35,928 nucleotides of DNA from an uncultured Burkholderiales bacterium. GTDB taxonomy: Bacteria; Pseudomonadota; Gammaproteobacteria; Burkholderiales; Burkholderiaceae_C. The notes beneath the pieces are model-generated. The model searched no databases. It was not told the origin of the DNA and worked only from the letters and a program-made list of their open reading frames with translations. The first letter of the stretch is position 1; each line of letters starts with the position of its first letter. Below, one piece after another: positions 8,228-15,355 of the stretch. The position numbers were made by a program, and so were the translations under genes. The stretch is from positions 1 through 35,928 of the forward strand of contig CAIRQX010000085.1 of assembly GCA_903880855.1 (NCBI GenBank), written 5' to 3'.

Positions 8228-8695
8228 ATGATTTTCATGGAGAAATCCCTCCTTCCCTCTATTCCCGCCAAGCGCTACTTCACCATCGGTGAGGTGAGCG
8301 ACCTATGCGGCGTCAAACCGCATGTGTTGCGGTATTGGGAGCAGGAATTCACGCAACTACGTCCCATGAAGCGACGTGGTAATCGACGTTATTACCAGCA
8401 CCATGAAGTGCTGATGATTCGCCGCATACGCGACCTCTTGTACGACCAAGGATTCACCATCAGCGGTGCACGCAACAAACTGCAAGAGTTGGTGCAAGGC
8501 GATCGCGATAAACGCCGTGCTGAAGAAGGTGAACTTGAGTTCGATGCCAATGGCGTGAACCAATCCTTCGATATGCCTGCTGCGTTAGAAGCGAGTAAAA
8601 GTATTTTGGTGTTTCAACCGAGCAATGAAAGCGTAAGCATCTTGCGCCAAGAGCTCACGCAGATCCGTGATTTGCTCTTCGAATCAAGGCCCTAG
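8228..8695 (+). CDS. MerR-family transcriptional regulator
   Basis: This 155-residue DNA-binding protein has a MerR-type winged helix at its N-terminus (about 17-85): YFTIGEVSDLCGVKPHVLRYWEQEF, then a wing with KRRGNRRYYQHHEVLMIRRIRDLLYDQGFTISGARNKL. The C-terminal half has no recognisable effector domain and no metal-binding cysteine cluster. A short MerR protein of this type follows ihfA in many beta- and gammaproteobacteria; its target is not established to my knowledge. Two starts are possible, ATG 8228 and ATG 8237, neither with a clear Shine-Dalgarno. The tRNA-Pro -10 box lies just past its stop codon. Family sure, function unknown. Confidence 0.9.
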   Translation: MIFMEKSLLPSIPAKRYFTIGEVSDLCGVKPHVLRYWEQEFTQLRPMKRRGNRRYYQHHEVLMIRRIRDLLYDQGFTISGARNKLQELVQGDRDKRRAEEGELEFDANGVNQSFDMPAALEASKSILVFQPSNESVSILRQELTQIRDLLFESRP

Positions 8696-8706
8696 CGCGC
8701 TATAAT
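8678..8706 (+). promoter_or_regulatory. Promoter of tRNA-Pro
   Basis: A perfect TATAAT (-10) lies at 8701-8706, with a weak -35 (TTCGAA, 8678-8683) 17 bases upstream inside the end of the MerR gene. A GC-rich stretch (GCGCGC, 8695-8700) abuts the -10. Transcription would begin near 8712, about 7 bases before the mature tRNA 5' end. Confidence 0.65.
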
Positions 8707-8718
8707 TTCTTCTTTCTT

Positions 8719-8795
8719 CGGCGTGTAGCGCAGCCTGGTAGCGCACTTGCATGGGGTGCAAGGGGTCGCGAGTTCGAATCCCGCCACGCCGACCA
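8719..8795 (+). tRNA. tRNA-Pro (anticodon GGG)
   Basis: This 77-base cloverleaf has acceptor arms CGGCGTG (8719-8725) and CACGCCG (8785-8791), a D-arm with AGCGCAGCCTGGTAGCGC, and an anticodon stem CTTGC/GCAAG around the loop ATGGGGT, which gives anticodon GGG (Pro, codons CCC/CCU). The T-loop is TTCGAAT, and ACCA is encoded at the 3' end (8792-8795). It has its own promoter and terminator, so it forms a single-gene transcription unit. Confidence 0.97.
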
Positions 8796-8805
8796 ATGAA
8801 TACGA

Positions 8806-8839
8806 GGGTTAGTAGCAACGTAAGTTACTAACCCTTTTT
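8806..8839 (+). terminator. Intrinsic terminator after tRNA-Pro
   Basis: GGGTTAGTA (8806-8814) pairs perfectly with TACTAACCC (8826-8834), followed by TTTTT (8835-8839). It begins 11 bases after the tRNA 3' end. Confidence 0.85.
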
Positions 8840-8865
8840 CATTTTATAAAAAGGTTCGACAGAAT

Positions 8866-9576
8866 ATGGGCGATTATTCGAACATGGCAAGTTATTACGA
8901 TGTGATCATGACATCAGGCTATTACGATTACGCCAAAATTGTTGATAGCTTAGTTTTACAAGACAGCGTCGAAAAAGTTCTAGAAATTGGATGCGGTACG
9001 GGTTTGATTTTGGAGGAGCTTGCGCGACGCAAATCTACCCTACAAATCTCTGGTATCGATTTGACTGCGCCCATGTTGGCTATCGCTCAAGAGCGCCTCA
9101 AGTCTTTTCATAATGTTTCCCTATCGCAGCAAGACGTTTGCAATTTGAATTTGCCAACCGCACATGACTTAGCTTTCTCTTATGGCGGTGTTTGGTACTT
9201 CGTCATAGATGGCGACAAAGAACCTTTCTTGGTGAGCCATATTCCTGACCATGCCGCTAATGTGCAAGGCCTAGAGAAAATGGCGCAGCATATCGCGCCC
9301 CATGGCACTTTATTGTTAGGTATCCAAGGCCCGCACCACGACTACGAGACTGTTATTTCAAACGGGATGAAATATTCTCAAAAAATAGATCCTACGGATA
9401 TTGGATTTACCAAGCATTACTTCCTATCGGATGGCCAGAAAACCTTGATGGCGCAAACGGTGAAATACAGAACGTATAGCTTTGAAGAAGCTAAAAATAT
9501 GTTGGCTACCTATGGCTTCACCTATGTTCCAGAAATACGTGACAACAAATTATTTTTGCGTTTCAGCAAGGCCTAA
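8866..9576 (+). CDS. Class I SAM-dependent methyltransferase
   Basis: The 236-residue protein has a Rossmann-type methyltransferase fold with SAM motif I VLEIGCGTGLILEELA (about 38-53), an acidic residue ending strand 2 (SGIDLTAPML, about 63-72), and motif II-like LNLPTAHDLAFSYGGVWYF. The C-terminal half (DPTDIGFTKHYFLSDGQKTL and after) is family-specific and does not tell me the substrate. AAGG at 8851-8854 precedes the ATG by 11 bases. It starts 71 bases after the tRNA, past the tRNA terminator. Its codons look more A/T-rich than those of the translation genes upstream, which could mean later acquisition. A 60-base gap separates it from the dehydrogenase. Small-molecule methylation is the likely role; the substrate is unknown. 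Confidence 0.85.
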   Translation: MGDYSNMASYYDVIMTSGYYDYAKIVDSLVLQDSVEKVLEIGCGTGLILEELARRKSTLQISGIDLTAPMLAIAQERLKSFHNVSLSQQDVCNLNLPTAHDLAFSYGGVWYFVIDGDKEPFLVSHIPDHAANVQGLEKMAQHIAPHGTLLLGIQGPHHDYETVISNGMKYSQKIDPTDIGFTKHYFLSDGQKTLMAQTVKYRTYSFEEAKNMLATYGFTYVPEIRDNKLFLRFSKA

Positions 9577-9636
9577 TCGACATACACAAATGCCAATTTA
9601 TGGATTTGAATAAAAGTGTCCTAGAAAAAAGAAAGA

Positions 9637-10557
9637 ATGTGTATGTCTTCTAAGCCACGTTTGTTATTTGTAGGTGTCGGCAATATGGGAAATCCCATGG
9701 CCGCTAACCTCATCCGAGCCGGTTATCCCACCACCGTATTTGACGTTTCGCGCAACAAAGCTGATAACTTGATTGCGCTAGGTGCGCATTGGGCTGATAG
9801 TTTGGCAAGCGGTGCAAAGAATGCGGATGTGGTCATGTGCTCCTTACCAGGCCCCAAGCAAGTGCGTGAGGTGATGCTGGGTGATCAAGGCCTGATTGCA
9901 CATGTGAATGGGGGCGCGACCATCATTGACACATCGACCAGTGCTGTTGATTTGGTCAAAGAACTCACGCAGTTAACGCAGGCTAAAGGTGTTGATTTCT
10001 TGGAGGCGCCAGTCACCAATGCCGTAGACTTCGCAGCCCTTGGCCGGCTGTCTATTTTTGTGGGGGGCAAGCAAGCGTGTTTTGACAAACACAAGCCCTT
10101 GTTTGAAGTCATAGGCGAAAAGATATTCTTTGTTGGCGAGCCTGGAAACGGTGCCACCATCAAATTACTCACCAATTTGCTGTGGTTTGTCAGTGCTGCA
10201 ACGATTGGTGAAGGATTGATGTTGGGTGCAAAGGCGGGAATTCCTTTGGACACTGTCTGGGAAGCTATCAAATCGAGTGCTGGTAACAGTTGGGTAGCGC
10301 AGCACGACGTGCCATCGATTTTTGCGGGCCACTATGACCCAAGTTTTTCATTGGCTCTGTGCGTGAAAGATCTCACGCTGATCAACGAAGTTGCCCAATC
10401 GCAAGGCTACGATTTAAAAATGGGCGGCTTGGCTAAATCTTTGTTCGAAGAAGCTATGCAAACCTATGGTGCCGAGGCGGGGGAATTGCATGTGGTTCGC
10501 TTGCTAGAAGAACGTGTGGGCCTTTTATTGCGCCCCCCGCTTGGTCAAGCTATTTAA
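9637..10557 (+). CDS. NAD(P)-dependent beta-hydroxyacid dehydrogenase family protein
   Basis: This belongs to the 3-hydroxyisobutyrate/tartronate-semialdehyde/6-phosphogluconate dehydrogenase superfamily. The 306 residues show the N-terminal Rossmann motif FVGVGNMGNPMAANLI (about 10-25), a helical C-terminal domain and the catalytic lysine in GATIKLLTN (K176). The substrate loop, usually DAPVSGG, reads EAPVTNAVDFAALGRL here, so the Ser-Gly-Gly that normally holds the carboxylate is replaced. That argues against a plain 3-hydroxyisobutyrate dehydrogenase. Starts ATG 9637 and ATG 9643 are both possible, with a weak purine-rich stretch upstream. A class III aminotransferase follows after 32 bases and is probably cotranscribed, suggesting paired transamination and semialdehyde reduction. 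Confidence 0.85.
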   Translation: MCMSSKPRLLFVGVGNMGNPMAANLIRAGYPTTVFDVSRNKADNLIALGAHWADSLASGAKNADVVMCSLPGPKQVREVMLGDQGLIAHVNGGATIIDTSTSAVDLVKELTQLTQAKGVDFLEAPVTNAVDFAALGRLSIFVGGKQACFDKHKPLFEVIGEKIFFVGEPGNGATIKLLTNLLWFVSAATIGEGLMLGAKAGIPLDTVWEAIKSSAGNSWVAQHDVPSIFAGHYDPSFSLALCVKDLTLINEVAQSQGYDLKMGGLAKSLFEEAMQTYGAEAGELHVVRLLEERVGLLLRPPLGQAI

Positions 10558-10589
10558 TACATTCAGCAAGTTCTTGCAAAATACGCAAT

Positions 10590-11906
10590 ATGGCAAGTAA
10601 CAAACAGCAGCAATTGATGTCCGAGGCACATCTGCACATGCCGCAAGGCGTGGCAGAAAACTACCGCTATTGGGGCGATGACCAGACTGTTTTTGTTGAG
10701 AACGCTAAAGGCTGTGGCTTTACTGACTGTGATGGTAAAACCTATGTCGACTTCCGTTTAGGTTACGGCCCCATCATCTTGGGCTACCGCGATGTGCGGG
10801 TTGACCAAGCAGTCGTGGAGCAAATTACCCAGCGCGGCACCCTGACGGGTTTTTCTACCGCCCTAGACATTGAAGTGGTTAAGCAAATCAAAGCGCTGTG
10901 CCCGCAAATCGACAAAGTGCGCTTTGCCAATTCCGGTACAGAGGCAGTCATGGGTGCGATACGCACGGCACGCGGCTTTACTCAACGCGATCGCGTGGCG
11001 ATTGTGGAAGGTTCTTTCCATGGGCTGTTTGATGAAATGATGTGGAAGGCCGACATCGAAGCATGGGATCCCAATAGCAAGCTTGCACCTCGCGTCATTC
11101 CGTTTGGGGTAGGTGTGCCCGAACGTGCGCGCGCATTGTTAGATATCTTCAGGCTCAATGATTTTGAAGGGCTAGAAGAACTCTTTGCAACCAAGCACGA
11201 GCAATTAGCCTGCGTGGTGTTAGAGCCAATCATTGGTAACGCTGGCAGTATTTCTGCAACACCAGCATGGCTTCAGCGCTTGCGCGATTTGTGTACCGAG
11301 TACGGCACGCTGCTTATCATTGATGAAGTCAAAACTGGCTTTAGGGTTGCCAAAGGTGGTGCCCAATCGCTTTATGGTATTTACGCGGACTTAACCAGTT
11401 ACGCCAAAGCTATGGGCAATGGTTACCCTGTGGCTGCTTTTGGCGGTCGTGCTGCGGTGATGGACAAAGTGGGTTCTCACGCAGGTGGTGTGGTGCACGG
11501 CGGAACCTATACCGCTAACTTGGTGGGACTCAGTGCCGCCCATGCAACCCTGGATATATTGACCAACACGCTTGCACTCAAAACGATTGATGAGACGGGT
11601 GATCGCATACAAGCATTACTAGGCCGAGTCTTCACCCATGCAGGGGTTGAACACGCTTTTGCAGGACCGCCTGCAATGTTTGGCATCCACTTCACTCCCA
11701 CAGTTCCCCAAAATTACCGCGACTGGCGTGTCACCAATAGTGACCTCTATCGAACCTTCGCTTGGAAATTGATCGATCTTGGGGTTATGCTTGAGCCTGA
11801 TTCACGCGAACCGTGGTTTATTTGCGAAGCGCATCAGCACATGGACTTTGCATGGCTTGAAGACATGTCTACCCAAGCGATTCGTTTTGCACTCGATAAT
11901 CACTGA
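10590..11906 (+). CDS. Class III PLP-dependent aminotransferase (glutamate-1-semialdehyde aminomutase-like)
   Basis: The 438-residue protein has the fold type I aminotransferase signature: FANSGTEAVMGAIRTAR (about 111-127), VEGSFHGLFDEMMWK, the LLIIDEVKTGFR strand whose Asp binds the PLP ring nitrogen, and the PLP lysine in SYAKAMGNGYP (K273). The GTYTANLVGLSAAHATL stretch matches the phosphate-binding region. Resemblance is to the HemL/omega-transaminase branch, but the N-terminus (HMPQGVAENYRYWGDDQTVFVENAKG) suggests a catabolic aminotransferase rather than haem synthesis. Together with the preceding dehydrogenase it could convert an amino acid or amine to a semialdehyde and then a hydroxy acid. 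The substrate is not determinable from sequence. Confidence 0.88.
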   Translation: MASNKQQQLMSEAHLHMPQGVAENYRYWGDDQTVFVENAKGCGFTDCDGKTYVDFRLGYGPIILGYRDVRVDQAVVEQITQRGTLTGFSTALDIEVVKQIKALCPQIDKVRFANSGTEAVMGAIRTARGFTQRDRVAIVEGSFHGLFDEMMWKADIEAWDPNSKLAPRVIPFGVGVPERARALLDIFRLNDFEGLEELFATKHEQLACVVLEPIIGNAGSISATPAWLQRLRDLCTEYGTLLIIDEVKTGFRVAKGGAQSLYGIYADLTSYAKAMGNGYPVAAFGGRAAVMDKVGSHAGGVVHGGTYTANLVGLSAAHATLDILTNTLALKTIDETGDRIQALLGRVFTHAGVEHAFAGPPAMFGIHFTPTVPQNYRDWRVTNSDLYRTFAWKLIDLGVMLEPDSREPWFICEAHQHMDFAWLEDMSTQAIRFALDNH

Positions 11907-11941
11907 TCTTTTATCCATCGTTTCTTACAAAAAGGAAAATC

Positions 11942-12271
11942 ATGGCAGATAACAGCCCAACCAGTAACAACCTAGTGATCGGCGACGGCGTCACCTTCAA
12001 GGGTTCTATCTCTGCGCCAGGCAAAGCCATCATCAATGGCGTCGTATCAGGTGAATTAATTGCAGACGATCTATTGATCGGTCAAAAAGGCAAAGTAACT
12101 GGCGTGGTTCGGGCGCGCGAAATTGATGTGCACGGTGAGCTCAATGAAGATATCAGCTGCCGCTCACATTTACTGATACACAGCACAGGCAAAGTCTCTG
12201 GAAAACTTGAATACCACGAGATTGAGATTGAACGCGGTGGAAAGTTCAAAGGAACAATGAGCCAGAAGTGA
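11942..12271 (+). CDS. Bactofilin family protein
   Basis: Bactofilins form nucleotide-free cytoskeletal filaments that organise cell shape, stalks or envelope synthesis at the membrane. The 109 residues consist of a right-handed beta-helix with short repeated turns (GDGVTFKGSISAPGKAIINGVVSGELIADDLLIGQKGKVTG and on), Gly and hydrophobics recurring every 5-6 residues, and flexible polar ends. No enzyme motif is present. AAAGGA lies 6 bases before the ATG. In other bacteria bactofilin genes often sit next to an M23 peptidase; here the neighbours are an aminotransferase and a TRAP transporter, so context does not suggest a partner. The family is clear, the cellular role open. Confidence 0.92.
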   Translation: MADNSPTSNNLVIGDGVTFKGSISAPGKAIINGVVSGELIADDLLIGQKGKVTGVVRAREIDVHGELNEDISCRSHLLIHSTGKVSGKLEYHEIEIERGGKFKGTMSQK

Positions 12272-12326
12272 TTCGCTGACTCTTGTTTGTATACTTGTGG
12301 GTTGGCCCACAAATAAGAGGCACCTT

Positions 12327-12809
12327 ATGCGTATTTTGGTTTTGCTAGCAAGAATTTCCGCTGTTCTTGCGGGAATTTTGCTCACCTTTATCACCGTTAT
12401 GACATGCGCAAGCATTGTGGGGCGCGAGTTATTAGGAAGCGCTATAACCGGTGACTTCGAACTCTCTGGCGCTGCTACTGGTGCGGCTATTGCGATGTTC
12501 ATGCCTTGGTGTCAGGCCAAGCGCGGCAACATCATCGTGGATTTCTTTACCGCCAGTTGTTCCCCCAAAACCAATGCAGTGATGGACCGCTTAGGTGCTT
12601 TGTTGCTAGCCTTTTGTTTTGGTGTCCTTGCATGGCGCACTGGAATCGGCGGATTGAGTTCGTATGTTTCTAACTCCGGCACCATGATCTTGGGTTTTCC
12701 TGAATGGGTTGTCTACGCATGCATGACACCTCCTTTTGCCTTGACCTGTTTGATTGCGTTTGGCCAAGTCTTCTTTGGTTTTGATGATCAATTAGGAGAA
12801 GCAGCATGA
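12327..12809 (+). CDS. dctQ: TRAP transporter small membrane subunit (DctQ)
   Basis: DctQ is the small integral membrane subunit of tripartite ATP-independent periplasmic transporters, which import organic acids using the sodium or proton gradient. The 160-residue protein has four predicted membrane segments (about 5-30, 45-65, 90-110 and 130-150), with the family's SIVGRELLG and PWCQAKRGNIIVDFF stretches after the first and second. An upstream GTG (12297) would add ten polar residues, but ATG 12327 is preferred because AGAGG lies 7 bases before it and the first helix follows at once. It overlaps dctM by four bases (ATGA), so the two are translationally coupled. Confidence 0.9.
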   Translation: MRILVLLARISAVLAGILLTFITVMTCASIVGRELLGSAITGDFELSGAATGAAIAMFMPWCQAKRGNIIVDFFTASCSPKTNAVMDRLGALLLAFCFGVLAWRTGIGGLSSYVSNSGTMILGFPEWVVYACMTPPFALTCLIAFGQVFFGFDDQLGEAA

Positions 12810-14125
12810 CCAGCGTTCAAATAGTGGGTGTCATTTTCGGCATCATGTTGGTCTTGATGGCCGTGCGCGTTCCTATTGCTATCTCCATGTTCGTTGCTGG
12901 GGCTTATGGATATATTGTGCAAACAGGATGGTTGCCTTTTGCTAGTTTCTTAAACAACCAAGCCTTCGCGCGTTTTGCAAGTTATGACTTGTCGGTCATT
13001 CCATTGTTTATTTTGATGGGGCACTTCGCCACACAGGGCGGTATCAGCAAGGCATTGTTTGATTTCGCTGCGAGCGTGATGGGTCGTTTCAAAGGCGGTC
13101 TTGCGATGGCGGCAGTATTGGCTTGTGCTGCATTTGGTGCCATTTGTGGATCCTCAGTTGCTACTGCTGCAACCATTACCGGAGTAGCTTTGCCCGAACT
13201 CAAGCGCCATGGCTATTCAGGCCGTCTAGCTACTGGTACTTTAGCGGCTTCCGGAACTTTGGGTATTTTGATCCCTCCCTCAGTTCCTTTAGTCATTTAT
13301 GCCATCTTGACGGAACAAAACATTGCCAAACTATTTGCTGCAGCCATGGTGCCAGGCATCATTGCTATGTTGGGTTATATGGCAGCGATTGCTATTTATG
13401 TGCGATTAGTGCCTGGCCATGCCCCAGAAGTAGATGACGATTTTTCTCGTTTGACATGGCAGTCATTCAAAGGCGTGGCTCCCATCATGGCCATTTTTAT
13501 CATTGTGTTTGGTGGTATTTACAGTGGAATGTTCACACCTACTGAGGGTGCTGCAGTGGGAGCTGCCAGCACGTTTGTTGCATCCTTGCTGAAGGGTGAA
13601 ATCAATTGGGATAAATTCAAACAGTGCTTTTATGCAACAGCAGACAGTTCTGCCATGATTTTTTTGATCTTTATCGGTGCAGATTTAATGAACGGAGCTT
13701 TGGCTCTTTCGCAAGCCTCTGTGCAACTGACTGAAATGGTCACAGGTCTTGGATGGCCACCTTTGATGATCATGGCTGGCATATTGTTGTTCTATGTTGT
13801 TTTGGGCGCCGTGATGGATGAGTTGTCGATGATCTTGTTGACGATTCCTATCTTTTTCCCCATTGTGATGGGCATGGATTTCGGATTGCCTAAAGAGTCG
13901 GTCGCCATCTGGTTTGGCATTTTGGTGTTGATGGTGGTGGAGTTTGGTTTGCTAGCGCCGCCCGTTGGTCTGAATGTGTATGTGGTCAATGGAATGGCCA
14001 AAGATATTCCAATTGCTGAAAGCTATCGTGGCGTGATGCCATTCTTGGTCAGTGACACCATTAGAACTTTATTGATACTGTTCTTCCCTGGTGTTTGTCT
14101 TTGGTTGGTTTCTGTTATTACCTAG
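12806..14125 (+). CDS. dctM: TRAP transporter large permease (DctM)
   Basis: DctM forms the translocation channel of a TRAP transporter. The 439-residue, very hydrophobic protein should span the membrane 11-12 times. It has the family features PLFILMGHFATQGGIS, GAICGSSVATAATITGVALPELKRHGY, ASGTLGILIPPSVPLVIYAILTEQ and MFTPTEGAAVGA. Length is normal. The ATG lies inside the dctQ stop codon region. A bidirectional terminator follows, and the binding protein gene lies beyond it on the opposite strand, an order that differs from the usual dctPQM operon. Confidence 0.95.
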   Translation: MTSVQIVGVIFGIMLVLMAVRVPIAISMFVAGAYGYIVQTGWLPFASFLNNQAFARFASYDLSVIPLFILMGHFATQGGISKALFDFAASVMGRFKGGLAMAAVLACAAFGAICGSSVATAATITGVALPELKRHGYSGRLATGTLAASGTLGILIPPSVPLVIYAILTEQNIAKLFAAAMVPGIIAMLGYMAAIAIYVRLVPGHAPEVDDDFSRLTWQSFKGVAPIMAIFIIVFGGIYSGMFTPTEGAAVGAASTFVASLLKGEINWDKFKQCFYATADSSAMIFLIFIGADLMNGALALSQASVQLTEMVTGLGWPPLMIMAGILLFYVVLGAVMDELSMILLTIPIFFPIVMGMDFGLPKESVAIWFGILVLMVVEFGLLAPPVGLNVYVVNGMAKDIPIAESYRGVMPFLVSDTIRTLLILFFPGVCLWLVSVIT

Positions 14126-14184
14126 CAACCATTACCAGCTAGTGGGCCCGACATAGGTAGGTTGGTTTTGCTCATCGCATATAA

Positions 14185-14211
14185 AAAAAGGGAGGCTATG
14201 CCTCCCTTTTT
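14185..14211. terminator. Bidirectional terminator between dctM and dctP
   Basis: GGGAGGC (14190-14196) pairs with GCCTCCC (14200-14206) over a TAT loop, with A-tract 5' (14183-14189) and T-tract 3' (14207-14211). It can therefore end transcripts from both convergent genes. Confidence 0.9.
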
Positions 14212-14228
14212 ATTTGTAATAAAAGTGA

Positions 14229-14248
14229 GCAAGCACTTAAGTGCTTGC
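14229..14248. repeat. Perfect 20-base palindrome at the 3' end of dctP
   Basis: GCAAGCACTT is followed directly by its reverse complement AAGTGCTTGC, 7 bases beyond the dctP stop codon on the minus strand. With no loop spacer it resembles a protein site or RNA-end hairpin as much as a terminator; no T-run follows immediately on either strand. Confidence 0.6.
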
Positions 14249-14255
14249 ATTTGGA

Positions 14256-15287
14256 TTACTTGGTGTACTTGGCAATAAAGCCTTGTGCTTCATGGACTAA
14301 GTTTGCGCCATCTACGCCCTTCTTGTCCATATCACTGATCCATTCGATGCTCAAGCTAGCAGATGCACGTTTCCATACATCCAACTCACTTTTAGGAATG
14401 ATGGTGATGGTGTGACCACCAGCAATCATTTTGGCTTTACCAGGAACGTCGTTGTCGCCTTGGGTTTTACCTAAAAATGCCGAGAGTTCGCGGCCTGAGT
14501 TTTTGTCAATAACTTTCTTCAAGTCAGCTGGCAAAGACTCATACTTGGCTTTATTCATAGGCACCACGAAGACGGTGGTGTAGAGCGCGTTTTCGCCACG
14601 ATCGGTCTCAGCGGTGTAGCGGGCCAGTTCTTCAATTTTCAATGTTTGCGCGACTTCGTAAGGAATCACAGCGCCGTCAATCGTGCCCTTAGACAAAGCA
14701 TCAGGAACTGCTGGAACAGGCATCCCAACGGGTGTAGCGCCCATGCTGGCGAGCAACTTGGTGGTCAAGCGGGTTGGACCACGCAACTTCAAGCCTTTGA
14801 TGTCGGCCATGTTTTTGATTTGCTTTTTCGCTGTAAAGATGTTGCCGGGGCCGTGGACGTGCATGGCCAAAACCTTGACGTCTTTGAATTCGTCTTTGGC
14901 AAATTTCTCGTAATAGTCCCATGTTGCTCGGCTAGTTGCCTCAGGGGTGGTCATCATGAAAGGCAATTCGAACACTTCCATTTTGGGGAATCGACCGGAA
15001 GAATAACCAGGCAAAGTCCAAACGACGTCAGCTACGCCATCACGTGCTTGGTCATACAACTGGGGAGGGGTGCCGCCAAGTTGCATCGCTGGGTAGATCT
15101 GACATTGCAGACGGTCTTTGGAGTCTTTCGCAATGTTGTCGCACCAAGTGCGAAGCATCTTGGTGTGCTGAATAGATGTGGGGCCTAAAAAGTGGTGCAC
15201 TTTCAAAATAATGGCTTCTGCTTGCGCAGAACCAATGACGCTTGCTAATGCGACTGCAATGGCGGCGTGTTTAAATACTTTTTTCAT
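14256..15287 (-). CDS. dctP: TRAP transporter periplasmic solute-binding protein (DctP)
   Basis: DctP captures the substrate in the periplasm and passes it to DctQM. The 343-residue precursor has a Sec signal peptide (MKKVFKHAAIAVALASVIGSAQA, cleavage expected after AQA), then the DctP fold with the characteristic LRGPTRLTTKLLASMGATPVGMPVPAVPDALSKGTIDGAVIPYE, which includes the conserved Arg that salt-bridges a carboxylate ligand. The frame extends 16 codons further upstream, but ATG at 15287 is chosen because it begins the signal peptide and GGAG lies 7 bases before it. The gene has its own promoter with a TetR-like operator. The substrate is likely a carboxylic acid, not identified further. 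Confidence 0.93.
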   Translation of the reverse strand: MKKVFKHAAIAVALASVIGSAQAEAIILKVHHFLGPTSIQHTKMLRTWCDNIAKDSKDRLQCQIYPAMQLGGTPPQLYDQARDGVADVVWTLPGYSSGRFPKMEVFELPFMMTTPEATSRATWDYYEKFAKDEFKDVKVLAMHVHGPGNIFTAKKQIKNMADIKGLKLRGPTRLTTKLLASMGATPVGMPVPAVPDALSKGTIDGAVIPYEVAQTLKIEELARYTAETDRGENALYTTVFVVPMNKAKYESLPADLKKVIDKNSGRELSAFLGKTQGDNDVPGKAKMIAGGHTITIIPKSELDVWKRASASLSIEWISDMDKKGVDGANLVHEAQGFIAKYTK

Positions 15288-15319
15288 GAAAAACTCCAGT
15301 GGGGAAGGGAAACTCACGC

Positions 15320-15347
15320 ATAGTAATCCGACCAAGCGGTCGGTTAA
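15320..15347 (-). promoter_or_regulatory. dctP promoter with overlapping TetR-like operator
   Basis: On the minus strand a -35 (TTAACC, 15347-15342) and -10 (TACTAT, 15325-15320) are 16 bases apart. Between them lies the palindrome CCGACC-GCTT-GGTCGG (15343-15328), of the kind bound by TetR-family repressors. A bound repressor would block RNA polymerase. No tetR gene is present in the window. Confidence 0.6.
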
Positions 15348-15355
15348 TTAAGGGT

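Noticed and set aside
15288-15335. Longer dctP start on the minus strand at 15335
   Set aside because: It would place 16 residues ahead of a textbook signal peptide and start inside the promoter/operator; GGAG supports the ATG at 15287.
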